This document shows positions 26,652-36,375 of a stretch of 64,000 nt of DNA, piece after piece. The position numbers were made by a program, and so were the translations under genes. Below the pieces are notes generated by a model that worked only from the letters and a program-made list of their open reading frames with translations, did no database searches and was not told where the DNA came from. Numbering within the stretch: the first letter of the stretch is position 1; each line of letters begins with the position of its first letter. Source of the DNA: JAFRXK01 sp045603305 (lineage in GTDB: Bacteria > Bacillota > Clostridia > Lachnospirales > Lachnospiraceae); assembly GCA_045603305.1 (NCBI GenBank), contig JAZULV010000011.1:6124-70123 (forward strand), in the 5' to 3' direction.

Positions 26652-29645
26652 ATGAGCAAGATTCAGAAAATCGGCGCATTAGCAAAATTATGTGTAAAAA
26701 AACCAAAGACTATAGCGAAGGGTGCAGTTTATTTAGCGAAATATGGCATAGTTGGTTTTTCACAGAACATGAAGAGCAGAGCAACATATGAGACTGATAT
26801 GCAGAGAGAGCATGATAAAAGAGTTCATATACCTGGTTCTGTTTACGGTAATATTAAATTTTCTGTTGTTGTACCGGTGTATAATGTCGAGATTAAATGG
26901 TTAAAAAAGGCGATTAATTCTGTTGAAGCTCAGACTTACGCTAACTGGGAGCTTTGTCTAGTTGATGATTGCTCTACAGATGAAAAAGTTGGGAAATATT
27001 TAAATTCTGTTGATAATGAAAAAATAAAAGTTAAATTTATGGAAAAAAACAGTGGTATATCAGTGGCAACTAATGCCGGAGTTAAGATGTCTACTGGTAA
27101 ATATATTCTTCTTATGGATAATGATGATGAGATAGATCCTTATGCATTAGAAGAGTTTTATAAGTGCATCATTGCAACTGACGCTGATATTGTATACAGT
27201 GATCAGGATATAATTGATATGGACGGAATACATTCAGCACCATTATTTAAACCGGACTGGTCACCGGACTTGTTCCGTTCGCAGATGTATCTTGGGCACT
27301 TGATTGGCTTCAAAAAAGAATTGTTTGACGAGGTTGGCGGATTTAGAAGTGAATACAATGGTAGCCAGGATTATGACTTGCTTCTTAGAATGACTGAAAA
27401 GACAAGTAAAATAGAGCATATAAGCAAAGTTTTATATTCATGGCGCTCGCTGCCTACTTCTACGGCAACAAATGCCGAATCTAAACCATATGCTCAAACA
27501 GCCGGACTTTATGCTGTTCAGGCACATCTCGATAGAGTGTATGGTGAAGGAAAAGCAGTTGCAAACGAGACGGAAGCATTGTTTGTATATGATGTAAGAT
27601 ATAAAATAGAAGGAAATCCTAAAGTATCTATAATTATACCTACAAAGGATCATGCGGATGATCTTAAAGCAGCAATTGACAGCATAGTAGAGAAAACAAC
27701 ATATAAAAATTATGAAATCATAATACTAAATAATAATTCAGAAGAAAAAGCGACATTTGAATATTTTGAGCAGCTAAAAAAAGAGCTAGATAATGTCATT
27801 ATTGAGGATGCTTTATATTCATTTAACTGGTCAAAGCTTAATAATCATGGTATCAAGCTTGCAACCGGCGATGTGTTCCTGTGCCTTAACAATGATGTAA
27901 AGGTTATCAATGGTGAGTGGCTTGAAAGAATTGTTGAAAAGGTTATGCGTGATGATGTAGGAACAGTAGGTGGTCTGTTGCTTTATGAAGACGATACTAT
28001 TCAGCATGCAGGTATTATTGCAGGTATGGGAGGCTGGGCAGACCATGTGTTTAAGGGGATGAAGCCTATTCATTTTGGAAGTCCGTTTGTGTCTCCTTTA
28101 GTTACAAGAAATGTTACTGCTTGTACAGGAGCATGTCTTGCCTTTTCAAGAAGTTTGTACAATAAGATAGGTGGTTTTGATGAACGCTTTATTATTTGTG
28201 GAAGCGATGTTGAGCTTAGTATCAGGGCATCACAGGCTGGCTACTATAATATTTATGACCCATATATAAATTTATATCATTATGAATCAAAGAGCAGGGA
28301 TTCATATATACCAGAGATAGATTTTGACTTATCATACCATATGTATGCTCCGTATCGTAAAAAAGGAGATCCGTTCTATAATAATAATTTGGATTATATG
28401 TCATGTGTTCCTGCAGTGGCATCAATGCCTCAATTTACAGAAGCAGAAGATAATTCAGTGCTTGATGTCAGAATTCCGGAAATAGAGCCTATGAGATTCC
28501 GTGTAGTTAAGACTGAAAGAAAACGAATTAATATTATTGTGCCATCTATTAATGTTGAGCATGTATTTGGTGGAATTGCTACAGCTCTGAAGTTTTTTGA
28601 TAAGTTAACTGAAAATCTTACCGGATGGGATAAGAGAATAATATTATCAGATGCAACACCAAATAAGCAGGCAATAGAGCAGTATTCTGGCAAATATAAA
28701 TTTGTAAGCTGTGAAAAGAATTGTTTTGATGCAAAACAGATAGTACCTTTTGCAGATAGAAATGGTAAGACTCTACCAGTTTCAGATAAAGACATATTTA
28801 TTTTTACCGGCTGGTGGACTGCATATTGCGTTCAGGAGGAATACCATAACCTTGAACGAGATGGAAAGCTAAGTCCAAATCCTTTTATATACTTCATTCA
28901 GGATTATGAGCCAGGTTTTTATCCATGGTCAACCAGATATATGATGGCTGATTCTACTTATAAATGTAACTACAAGCAGATTGCAGTGTTTAACTCAAAA
29001 GAACTTAGAACGTTTTTTGAAAATAATAATTATAGTTTCTATAAGAAATTTGAATTTGATCCATTATTAAATGCCGGTTTGAAAGAAAGAGTTTCAAGTC
29101 TTGGCAAGAAGATAAATAAGAAGAAACAGATTCTTGTATATGGAAGACCTGGAACCGCAAGAAATGCATTTGAGCTTTTAGTTGCGGCATTGAAAAAGTG
29201 GGTTGAAATATACGATGATGCTGAAGAATGGAATATTATATCTGCAGGAGAGGCTCATTCTCCGGTTGAAATTGGCAATGGAATGAGGTTATGTTCTGCC
29301 GGCAAGCTTTCAATTGAAGAATATGCATCGGTGTTAGAGGAATCATATGCAGGAATTTCTCTCATGGTATCTCCACATCCGAGTTACCCTCCTCTTGAAA
29401 TGTCAGTATTTGATGTTAAGGTTATTACCAATACTTATGCCAATAAAGATTTAACAACATTTAATGATAATATTATTTCGTTAGAGGATTCAAGCGCGAC
29501 TAATATTGCTATGAAGCTTGCGGAGATATGTAATAATTATCAGCCGGTAGTAAAGCATACAGTAGTTAATGATAGTTATTGTAACGGCAGTGAAGTATTT
29601 GGATTTATTGATGAATTAGTAGATATATGTGAGAAGTCTGTGTAA
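26652..29645 (+). CDS. Three-domain glycosyltransferase (GT2-GT2-GT4, WsaF-like C-terminus)
   Basis: This 997-residue protein seems to carry three transferase domains. The first GT2 (about 70-330) has SVVVPVYNVE, DDCSTDE and MDNDDEIDP. The second GT2 (about 325-610) has VSIIIPTKDH, LNNNSEE and CLNNDVKV with LYHYESKSRD at its end. The third (about 620-995) starts INIIVPSIN, with FGGIATALKFF and ISLMVSPHPSYPPLEMSVFD, matching WsaF-type rhamnosyltransferases (GT4) of rhamnan S-layer glycans. It may build several linkages processively. It follows the coiled-coil GT4 by 1 bp and shares its two GT2 domains with the protein at 41517-43628. Confidence 0.85.
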   Translation: MSKIQKIGALAKLCVKKPKTIAKGAVYLAKYGIVGFSQNMKSRATYETDMQREHDKRVHIPGSVYGNIKFSVVVPVYNVEIKWLKKAINSVEAQTYANWELCLVDDCSTDEKVGKYLNSVDNEKIKVKFMEKNSGISVATNAGVKMSTGKYILLMDNDDEIDPYALEEFYKCIIATDADIVYSDQDIIDMDGIHSAPLFKPDWSPDLFRSQMYLGHLIGFKKELFDEVGGFRSEYNGSQDYDLLLRMTEKTSKIEHISKVLYSWRSLPTSTATNAESKPYAQTAGLYAVQAHLDRVYGEGKAVANETEALFVYDVRYKIEGNPKVSIIIPTKDHADDLKAAIDSIVEKTTYKNYEIIILNNNSEEKATFEYFEQLKKELDNVIIEDALYSFNWSKLNNHGIKLATGDVFLCLNNDVKVINGEWLERIVEKVMRDDVGTVGGLLLYEDDTIQHAGIIAGMGGWADHVFKGMKPIHFGSPFVSPLVTRNVTACTGACLAFSRSLYNKIGGFDERFIICGSDVELSIRASQAGYYNIYDPYINLYHYESKSRDSYIPEIDFDLSYHMYAPYRKKGDPFYNNNLDYMSCVPAVASMPQFTEAEDNSVLDVRIPEIEPMRFRVVKTERKRINIIVPSINVEHVFGGIATALKFFDKLTENLTGWDKRIILSDATPNKQAIEQYSGKYKFVSCEKNCFDAKQIVPFADRNGKTLPVSDKDIFIFTGWWTAYCVQEEYHNLERDGKLSPNPFIYFIQDYEPGFYPWSTRYMMADSTYKCNYKQIAVFNSKELRTFFENNNYSFYKKFEFDPLLNAGLKERVSSLGKKINKKKQILVYGRPGTARNAFELLVAALKKWVEIYDDAEEWNIISAGEAHSPVEIGNGMRLCSAGKLSIEEYASVLEESYAGISLMVSPHPSYPPLEMSVFDVKVITNTYANKDLTTFNDNIISLEDSSATNIAMKLAEICNNYQPVVKHTVVNDSYCNGSEVFGFIDELVDICEKSV

Positions 29646-29666
29646 TATTTATGAGGATATAATGAG

Positions 29667-30275
29667 ATGAAAAAAGAATCATTGATTTATGGTATTAGAA
29701 AAAAGTTAATTAAGTTACTTGCTGGGTGTTTAAGCATTATATTGATATTTGTCTCAGGTGTTTTCTTTTATGATGATATGGACTTTATAACTTCTGTCGG
29801 AATTAAGATGCAACGATTAAGAGGTGGTGAATGGAAGACATTTGGAGATTTGTACGCTGCTAATGAGGCAGTGGCTGTTGTAGGTCAAATTGTTGAGGGG
29901 ACAGTTGTTGAACAGGAGTTTGAATTTACTGAAGCCATGCTTGAGTATGATATTTTATGTTTTGCTGTATATGCAGCAACATATAACAGAATTAATAAAG
30001 GCACAATATCTTTTTTAGTTGAACAGGATGATTATAGTTATAAGTATGATATGGATATGTCTTCGGTAAAGGATAACGATTATATTAAATTTTTAGTTGA
30101 TACGAACAAGTTTAAACCGGGGAAAGCAGTAATAAAGTGTTACTCGGATGAGGCTACACCCGGAAACGCAATTACGGTATATATCACTACCTGTATTGGA
30201 TATAGTGATTCTGTAGAAATAAATGATGTAGAAATGCCGTATAACTTAAAAATGAAAATATACGTTCCGTTCTAA
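29667..30275 (+). CDS. Membrane-anchored extracytoplasmic domain protein, related to the ABC permease N-terminus
   Basis: The 202-residue protein has a basic N-terminus and one transmembrane helix at about 14-36. An extracytoplasmic, beta-rich domain of about 150 residues follows. That domain contains G-x-x-V-x-G-T-V-V-E-Q-E-F and G-N-A-I-T-V-Y, a pattern also seen in the N-terminal domain of the ABC permease at 22527. No enzyme motif was recognised. It directly precedes a GT-C-like membrane protein and a lipid-phosphate glycosyltransferase. A role as a non-catalytic partner that binds glycan or the exporter is possible; that is inference. Confidence 0.65.
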   Translation: MKKESLIYGIRKKLIKLLAGCLSIILIFVSGVFFYDDMDFITSVGIKMQRLRGGEWKTFGDLYAANEAVAVVGQIVEGTVVEQEFEFTEAMLEYDILCFAVYAATYNRINKGTISFLVEQDDYSYKYDMDMSSVKDNDYIKFLVDTNKFKPGKAVIKCYSDEATPGNAITVYITTCIGYSDSVEINDVEMPYNLKMKIYVPF

Positions 30276-30299
30276 AAAAGTAAGGAGGATAAGTGCTGG

Positions 30300-31679
30300 A
30301 TGAAAAGTAAACTGAAGAATATATGTCTAGCAATAATATATTTTCTGACTCTGTTGTTTTTTATGTTCAAAATGTTTTATTATTCATCAGAAGTAGGGGG
30401 CTTCCCTGATGAAGACTGTCATATAGGTTATGTCATATATTTAGAGACAAGCAATGAGATTATTCCTGATTTTAACGAAATGCCGTTATACAAAGCTTGC
30501 GGTCAGCAGGGAGACTATACAATATATCAGCCGTTGGAGAATACACATAATTATTTAGGCCACCCACCACTTTATTATCATATAATAAGGCTTAGCAATT
30601 GTGTAAAAGTAAGTGATAGTGGTGATATTTTAGTTAATTTGCATGGGATGCGTAAATTTAATATTCTAATTATGTCATTTACCATGGCGGCAATCTTTAT
30701 GATTGGATATACGAGGATAAAAACGCATACTGATAAGATATTGCCGCATGCTGTATTTAGTGTTGCTGCTGTATCGGTTCCAATGCTGGCTTATGTATGT
30801 GGAGGCATAAATAATGACAATTTGGTGCTGGTAGGAGTAACTGTATTTATGGCAGGTGTGCTTCGATACTTTGAAGATGATAAAGGTATATTAACATATT
30901 GTATCGTTGGCATAGGTTTTATGATAGCATGTCTTTCAAAACTGACGGCAGGAGAGATGTTAGGTTTTGCACTGCTTGTCATATTAATAATGGATTATAT
31001 TAGAAATAAGAATTTAAAATTGATAATAAATCCAAAATTTGCAGCAACATTGATTTTATATTTATTACCGGTTATATATTTGCTTATACTTCATGTAAGA
31101 TTTGGGACGATACAGCCGACATTAAAGTCTATTGATTTTGAGTATTACATGAGTACAGGCTTCTATGTTCCTATAGAAAGACGAAGTGTGGTTGCCTTTA
31201 TTGATTATTTCAAATATTTCTGGCCTCATTTACTTAATACATGGGTAATATTATATGGACATACGATATGGATTGGAAAATATAATACCTCAGTAGAGGC
31301 ATTAGGGTTTATTATATTATTGTGTGTGTTTGTTGTATACACGTTACTATGCATGGATAAGAAGAGAAAGTATGACGCTTGTTTTGCCGGAATTATGGTT
31401 GGTGTTCTTGTTACGGCATTTAGTCAGTATATTAATGGATACAATTCATATATCGAAAACGGATATATGGGTGGATATCAGGCAAGATATTATCTTGCAG
31501 TTATACCATTTTTTGCATTGGCAAACGCCTTGTTTCTGACAGAGTTAGAGGGGGGGATGATTGCTGAGAGAAAGTGGATGAAAAGAATTTTGGTAGTAGC
31601 AGAATTAGCATATATATATTTGTTAATATATGGTGATTTTGTGTATTTCTTGTTAAATGATACGTTGAGAAAATTCTAG
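30300..31679 (+). CDS. Polytopic membrane protein, putative GT-C glycosyltransferase
   Basis: The 459-residue protein has about eleven hydrophobic segments. The first large extracytoplasmic loop carries GGFPDEDCHIGY near residue 32 and GHPPLYYH near 90. The P-D-E-x-x-H and HPPLYY motifs match the catalytic loop of GT39/DUF2142-type GT-C enzymes that take sugars from polyprenyl phosphate. AAGGAGG precedes the ATG. The following gene is a polyprenyl-phosphate glycosyltransferase, so together with the 202-residue protein this forms a second possible extracytoplasmic glycosylation module. Confidence 0.75.
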   Translation: MKSKLKNICLAIIYFLTLLFFMFKMFYYSSEVGGFPDEDCHIGYVIYLETSNEIIPDFNEMPLYKACGQQGDYTIYQPLENTHNYLGHPPLYYHIIRLSNCVKVSDSGDILVNLHGMRKFNILIMSFTMAAIFMIGYTRIKTHTDKILPHAVFSVAAVSVPMLAYVCGGINNDNLVLVGVTVFMAGVLRYFEDDKGILTYCIVGIGFMIACLSKLTAGEMLGFALLVILIMDYIRNKNLKLIINPKFAATLILYLLPVIYLLILHVRFGTIQPTLKSIDFEYYMSTGFYVPIERRSVVAFIDYFKYFWPHLLNTWVILYGHTIWIGKYNTSVEALGFIILLCVFVVYTLLCMDKKRKYDACFAGIMVGVLVTAFSQYINGYNSYIENGYMGGYQARYYLAVIPFFALANALFLTELEGGMIAERKWMKRILVVAELAYIYLLIYGDFVYFLLNDTLRKF

Positions 31680-31708
31680 CGTGTAATACGGAAGGAGAGC
31701 AAGCAAAG

Positions 31709-32680
31709 ATGAAACTTATTATTCAGATACCATGTTATAACGAAGCAGAAACCCTTACAATTGCCCTTAACGATTTGCCAAAGCATATTGACGGTATTGA
31801 TGAGATAGAATATCTCATTATCAATGACGGAAGTAAGGATGATACTGTTAAGGTTGCAAAGGAATGGGGCGTAAATTACGTAGTTAGTTTTAAGAAGAAC
31901 AAAGGTCTTGCTAAGGGCTTTATGGCAGGTCTTGATGCCTGCTTAAGAAATGGAGCAGATATTATTGTTAATACTGATGCAGACAACCAGTATGTTGGTG
32001 AGGATATTGAAAAGCTGGTACGTCCTATTTTGGAAGGCAAGTCTGATATCGTAATCGGTGAAAGACCTATAGACCAGACAGAGCATTTTTCACCACTTAA
32101 AAAGAAGCTTCAGCACCTTGGAAGCTGGGTAGTAAGAAAGGCCTCAAGGAGTGATATTCCAGATGCTCCAAGCGGATTCAGAGCTTACAGCCGTGACGCA
32201 GCAATGAGACTCAATGTAGTTAACGAATATACTTATACCCTTGAGACAATTGTTCAGGCAGGAAGAAGTAAGATTCCTATGGAGTCCGTTCCGATTCGTA
32301 CAAATGGTGAGCTCAGACCTTCAAGACTGTTTAACAGCATGTTTGGTTATGTTAAGAAATCAATGCTTACTATTTTAAGAGCATATATGATGTATAAGCC
32401 GCTTATGGTTTTCACTGCTATCGGAAGCGTTATTTTCCTTTTAGGCGCTGCAATCGGTGTAAGATTTTTAGTATATTTCTTCATGGGTGCCGGAGCCGGT
32501 CATATTCAGTCGCTTATACTTTGCAGTACGCTTATGTTACTCGGATTCATGACATTTATTGTGGGTCTGCAGGCAGATTTAATTGCTGCTAACAGAAAGA
32601 TACTTGAGGATGTACAGTATCATGTCAGAAAGCTTGACTATGATGGTGCAAAGGCAAGAGAAGACAATAAGGAAGATTAA
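31709..32680 (+). CDS. Polyprenyl-phosphate glycosyltransferase with two membrane helices (GtrB/DPM-like)
   Basis: The 323-residue GT2 has LIIQIPCYNEAETL, INDGSKDDT, KKNKGLAKGF, NTDADNQY (the DxD) and DAPSGFRAYSRDA, the order of the DPM1/GtrB branch. Two hydrophobic segments at about 235-260 and 270-295 anchor it, as in GtrB and ArnC. It would transfer a sugar from a nucleotide donor to undecaprenyl phosphate at the inner membrane face. Base composition is richer in GC at third positions than in the two genes before it, closer to the first half of the locus. Confidence 0.9.
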   Translation: MKLIIQIPCYNEAETLTIALNDLPKHIDGIDEIEYLIINDGSKDDTVKVAKEWGVNYVVSFKKNKGLAKGFMAGLDACLRNGADIIVNTDADNQYVGEDIEKLVRPILEGKSDIVIGERPIDQTEHFSPLKKKLQHLGSWVVRKASRSDIPDAPSGFRAYSRDAAMRLNVVNEYTYTLETIVQAGRSKIPMESVPIRTNGELRPSRLFNSMFGYVKKSMLTILRAYMMYKPLMVFTAIGSVIFLLGAAIGVRFLVYFFMGAGAGHIQSLILCSTLMLLGFMTFIVGLQADLIAANRKILEDVQYHVRKLDYDGAKAREDNKED

Positions 32681-32695
32681 TTTCAGAGGTGTGTT

Positions 32696-33673
32696 ATGCT
32701 GGAATTTGCAAAAGGAAAAAAGATTCTTTTTATAACGACTAAAAATCTTGATTACATTCGTAATTCCCAGGAGATATATGAACTGGGAAAGATATCAGAG
32801 TTTACTGATGTAATCGGTTTTAAGGATAAAAGCTATCCGAAGAGACTGCTAAAAGTATACTGGTCATTGCTTACGAAGAAAGTAAAGAAATATGATATGG
32901 CGTTTATTGGCTTCGCACCTCAGCTTATTCTGCCTTTCTTTGGTTTCAAGTTTAGAAAGTGTGAGGTTGCAATTGATTTTTTCATATCAATGTATGATAC
33001 ATTATGCTGTGACCGTAAAAAGTTTGGACCAAAGAGTATTCCGGGAAGGCTGTTGAAGGCAATAGATAAGAGGACTTTGAAAAAGGCTGATTATATAGTT
33101 GCTGATACAAAAGCACACGGAAAGTATTTTGCAGAAGAACTTGGTGCAGATGAAGAAAAACTGGAAGTGCTTTATCTTGAAGCTGATAAAAGCATCTACA
33201 GGCCAATGGATATAGATAAAGACAAGAGTAATAAAGGCAGATTTACAGTGCTTTATTTCGGAAGCATACTTCCTCTGCAGGGAATAGATATAGTGCTTGG
33301 AGCACTAGATATTTTGAAGGATAGAGAAGATATGTACTTCTATGTAATTGGTCCTATAGGAGCTGAATATACAAAACCTTTATCTGAAAACATTGAGTAT
33401 ATATCCTGGCTTTCCCAGGAAGACCTGGCTGAGCATATTGCTGTATCAGATTTATGTCTTGCAGGCCATTTCAACGGATGTATCGAGAAAGCAAGAAGAA
33501 CCATACCGGGTAAGGCCTATATATATGAGGCAATGGGCAAACCAATGATACTTGGTGATAATCCTGCTACAAGAGAATTATATGATGAAAGCATGCAGGG
33601 GATATATTTTGTGCCAATGAGCAATGCAGAAGCATTAGCTGAAAAAATAAGTGATATTTCTTTAATGCATTAA
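32696..33673 (+). CDS. Family 4 glycosyltransferase
   Basis: The 325-residue protein has an N-lobe opening KKILFITTKNLDYIRNS and a C-lobe beginning FTVLYFGSILPLQGIDI, which is a GT4 GT-B layout. The C-terminal GKAYIYEAMGKPMILGDNPA segment has the E-x-M-G-K-P form of the donor-binding motif. It is shorter than most GT4 enzymes (about 370) but no frameshift or break is visible. It is the last gene before a bidirectional terminator, which closes this stretch of the polysaccharide locus. Confidence 0.8.
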   Translation: MLEFAKGKKILFITTKNLDYIRNSQEIYELGKISEFTDVIGFKDKSYPKRLLKVYWSLLTKKVKKYDMAFIGFAPQLILPFFGFKFRKCEVAIDFFISMYDTLCCDRKKFGPKSIPGRLLKAIDKRTLKKADYIVADTKAHGKYFAEELGADEEKLEVLYLEADKSIYRPMDIDKDKSNKGRFTVLYFGSILPLQGIDIVLGALDILKDREDMYFYVIGPIGAEYTKPLSENIEYISWLSQEDLAEHIAVSDLCLAGHFNGCIEKARRTIPGKAYIYEAMGKPMILGDNPATRELYDESMQGIYFVPMSNAEALAEKISDISLMH

Positions 33674-33678
33674 TGAAT

Positions 33679-33770
33679 AAAAAACACCTGATAGTCAGAT
33701 TAAATATTCTTTTTGTGAGTTATCAGTAACTCGTTAAAAATTATGTTTATCTGATTATCAGGTGTTTTTT
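33679..33770. terminator. Bidirectional terminator between convergent genes
   Basis: AAAAAACACCTGATA (33679-33693) pairs with TATCAGGTGTTTTTT (33756-33770), and the stem extends with TCAGATTAAA and TTTATCTGA. An inner hairpin, GAGTTATCAGTAACTC, sits in the loop. The A and T runs on the two arms serve both strands, and the right arm overlaps the stop codon of the minus-strand gene. Confidence 0.85.
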
Positions 33771-35226
33771 AAGAGATAAGCATGTCTGTCTGCTCTGTGT
33801 TCTTTCTCCATTTTAGTGGTTCAGTACGATATTTTCTTATTAATGATATATTTAAGTAATCGTATTGCAAAAAGTTGGTGTTATTATCCGGATAATTCTT
33901 ATCAAGTATTCGTTTGTGATTTTTGTTATTAAAAAAGTCACTAAAGCTAAGCATATAGCACAAAAGACATTTATATCGGCTTTTTTCATAATGCAGCCAC
34001 TTAACATAGTCTTTGCTCATTTCCTTGTCTAAATGGTATCTTATGAATTTTTCATTTGGAGGGGTACCGGCAGCACAAATAATTCTAAAAGCACCGGACA
34101 GTAAGTACATATTGTCTGTTGGTGTACCTTTATCGCAGCTATTAGTATAAATCAGATTGCTCTTCCTTGTAATATAGTCTGCTATAAATACACAATCTAA
34201 AAACTCAGTATTATCATTATACAAGTTAAATATATGTTCGCGTAACTTAACCCGGTTGTTGGAGTAATTAATGCAATTAGCGCATGCATAAAATAACGAA
34301 TGCATACCATATGAAAACATACGGAGAGGAACGGCATTGTTATGTATGGCGTGATGAAGACCGTTCTTCATTAAGTGTTTTTTTAAACTTATTCCTGCAG
34401 AAACTGAATTAATAATTTCATCAAGTAATTTTGTCTGGTTTATTTCATTCTGGGCCCAGGTTTTTTTGCGCAGCGTAAAAGCTGTTTCACAGAAAGCCAG
34501 GACTTGCTGCCATTCAGGCTTCTGATTAATATGTGCTTCATGTGCGCATGAATCATACCAGAAGAAGTAGTATGGCTGATTTGCGGTTGCAAATTGATTA
34601 GTGGTTAATAAGGCCTTATAGTTTCGTTCAACTTCATTTTTATAAAAAAGAGAACTGTTTATAAGATAATCCCATTGTAAGTATTGTAAGCGGTACGCGG
34701 CTGTTCCATAGGTGTTAAAATATATATTTTTTCTCAGGTCATAGTTCAGAGACGAATCTTCACATAAAAGGTAGGTCAGAATATATATTGCTATAATATT
34801 ATTATTTCTGTATTTAGCATCTTTGTTTTTTGATAACTGAATCAGATAATTGATTAATTCTTTCTTTTTAGCTATATCAAGATGTATGATTAATATTATT
34901 GAAAAAATCAACAGTTCCTCGTAAAAACCATCCTGCAAATTGACAAGATCGTTATTTTGACTTTCTGAAATCTGGCCTATTTCAATAATTTTTTGGAAAA
35001 CTTTATGTGGAGAGATAGTACCTTCAGCATTAATTTTATCTGCTTCGTATAACGCATAAAACAGTAACCGGTATGGTTTTACTAAAAATTTATATTGCTG
35101 TTTAGTTGCAAGCAGATAATATTTATGTTTGTTTTCTTTAAATTGTATAATATCCTGTTTAAGACTGTGGCAGGAAGGATATTTCTTATATATGTTTTCT
35201 ATGTCACGAAGACTAAAAGTGGTCAT
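33769..35226 (-). CDS. Protein of unknown function (485 aa), second gene of minus-strand pair
   Basis: I do not recognise this protein. It is 485 residues, mostly helical in composition, rich in Asn, Lys, Tyr and Leu, with no signal peptide; one hydrophobic stretch near residues 105-120 (LLIFSIILIIHL) could be a membrane or buried helix. Cysteine and histidine are frequent in the C-terminal half (SCAHEAH, LHHAIHNN, CANC), but no established metal motif is visible. Its start overlaps the end of the upstream minus-strand gene by 14 bp, so the two are translationally coupled. It is strongly AT-rich compared with the glycosyltransferases, which hints at separate ancestry. Confidence 0.75.
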   Translation of the reverse strand: MTTFSLRDIENIYKKYPSCHSLKQDIIQFKENKHKYYLLATKQQYKFLVKPYRLLFYALYEADKINAEGTISPHKVFQKIIEIGQISESQNNDLVNLQDGFYEELLIFSIILIIHLDIAKKKELINYLIQLSKNKDAKYRNNNIIAIYILTYLLCEDSSLNYDLRKNIYFNTYGTAAYRLQYLQWDYLINSSLFYKNEVERNYKALLTTNQFATANQPYYFFWYDSCAHEAHINQKPEWQQVLAFCETAFTLRKKTWAQNEINQTKLLDEIINSVSAGISLKKHLMKNGLHHAIHNNAVPLRMFSYGMHSLFYACANCINYSNNRVKLREHIFNLYNDNTEFLDCVFIADYITRKSNLIYTNSCDKGTPTDNMYLLSGAFRIICAAGTPPNEKFIRYHLDKEMSKDYVKWLHYEKSRYKCLLCYMLSFSDFFNNKNHKRILDKNYPDNNTNFLQYDYLNISLIRKYRTEPLKWRKNTEQTDMLIS

Positions 35227-36259
35227 TTTTAGAGGCTATCTCTGCTAATTGTCCATAATAATTAAGAATATCATTAACTGTGTATTCTGTATTTTGGCAT
35301 ATGTTTCTTAAACTGTTGGTAACATAATTGTCAAGTGATGTTACAAGCGGCATGAAAACAACCTTTGACTTTAATTGCTTTTCGTCAAAACGATAATTAG
35401 GCATACTATGCTTGATTAATATGACAATGATATGCTGATATTCCATTGCACGAACAGAATTCTCTCTTGCTTCGTCATATTTTGAACGATAATCTGCCTG
35501 TTTTGACTGGTAAGTATAGTCGGCCCATTTTTCCATAAGCAGATATAACAGGGGCTGTTTTTTTACTTCACTCAGGATGTCACATGCTAAATCAGTGATG
35601 CTTCTGCCGTTTGCACCGGTAAATATTTTATGCCAGAAAAAATCTGTCTTAATATAGCTTTGGATTTCTGTCATGGATATGTGTTTTGTCGGAGAATAAG
35701 TGCTGCTGTAATATTCTTTGTTAATTTCAGGACTAAATAAGAATTTAGCTGCAGCCTTTGAACTTCTGTCAAGCAGATTAGATATTTCTTTTTTTATCTT
35801 ATCATCTTTCAATGTATCTTTTGATAAAAACAACTTGTTATATAGCCATTTATCTAAGGCATCGACGAATAATTTTTTAGGTAAAAGGTCATGTAGATTA
35901 TTATCCTGAATCCAATTCTTTAAGCAGTATGCGAACAGACAGTTTCTGCCTGTTACGTTTTGGCTTATGGTTTTTGCTTTATTAAACAGACATCTTTCAA
36001 ATGCCTGGCTTAAATCTCCTTTGTTTTTAAATTCTAAGTCACTAATGAAGTGAAATTTATATATTTTATATCCTTCTGAATGAGTTGGAGAAGGAGCTGT
36101 TTTGGCTAAAACTTTACATAGCAGCTTGGCTTTTTCTTTAATAATATCAGCACTGCTGAACTCATTAATATTTATTGTTCTTTCATTATTGATAGATTTA
36201 GCGTGAATTAAGTCGTATACGTCTTCGTCAGATAATAATTCATAAATATATTCAGTCAT
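35213..36259 (-). CDS. Protein of unknown function (348 aa), first gene of minus-strand pair
   Basis: This 348-residue soluble protein has no domain I recognise. It is helical in composition with charged surfaces and a moderately hydrophobic core; no transmembrane segment or signal peptide. The ATG at 36259 is preferred over an in-frame codon 14 residues upstream because AAAGGAG lies 7 bp before it. A consensus-like promoter lies about 115 bp upstream. It overlaps the following 485-residue gene, so both products are probably needed together. The pair is flanked by surface-polysaccharide genes on the opposite strand. What it does cannot be said from sequence. Confidence 0.75.
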   Translation of the reverse strand: MTEYIYELLSDEDVYDLIHAKSINNERTININEFSSADIIKEKAKLLCKVLAKTAPSPTHSEGYKIYKFHFISDLEFKNKGDLSQAFERCLFNKAKTISQNVTGRNCLFAYCLKNWIQDNNLHDLLPKKLFVDALDKWLYNKLFLSKDTLKDDKIKKEISNLLDRSSKAAAKFLFSPEINKEYYSSTYSPTKHISMTEIQSYIKTDFFWHKIFTGANGRSITDLACDILSEVKKQPLLYLLMEKWADYTYQSKQADYRSKYDEARENSVRAMEYQHIIVILIKHSMPNYRFDEKQLKSKVVFMPLVTSLDNYVTNSLRNICQNTEYTVNDILNYYGQLAEIASKNDHF

Positions 36260-36375
36260 ATTATAGCTCCTTTCGTAAATAACTATGATGCAGACAATCA
36301 AACAGTTTTGTCCCCAATTTCAGTTGCGCAGTTATTAAAAAATACAGTACCATAATATTGTCAGCTGTTATTTTG

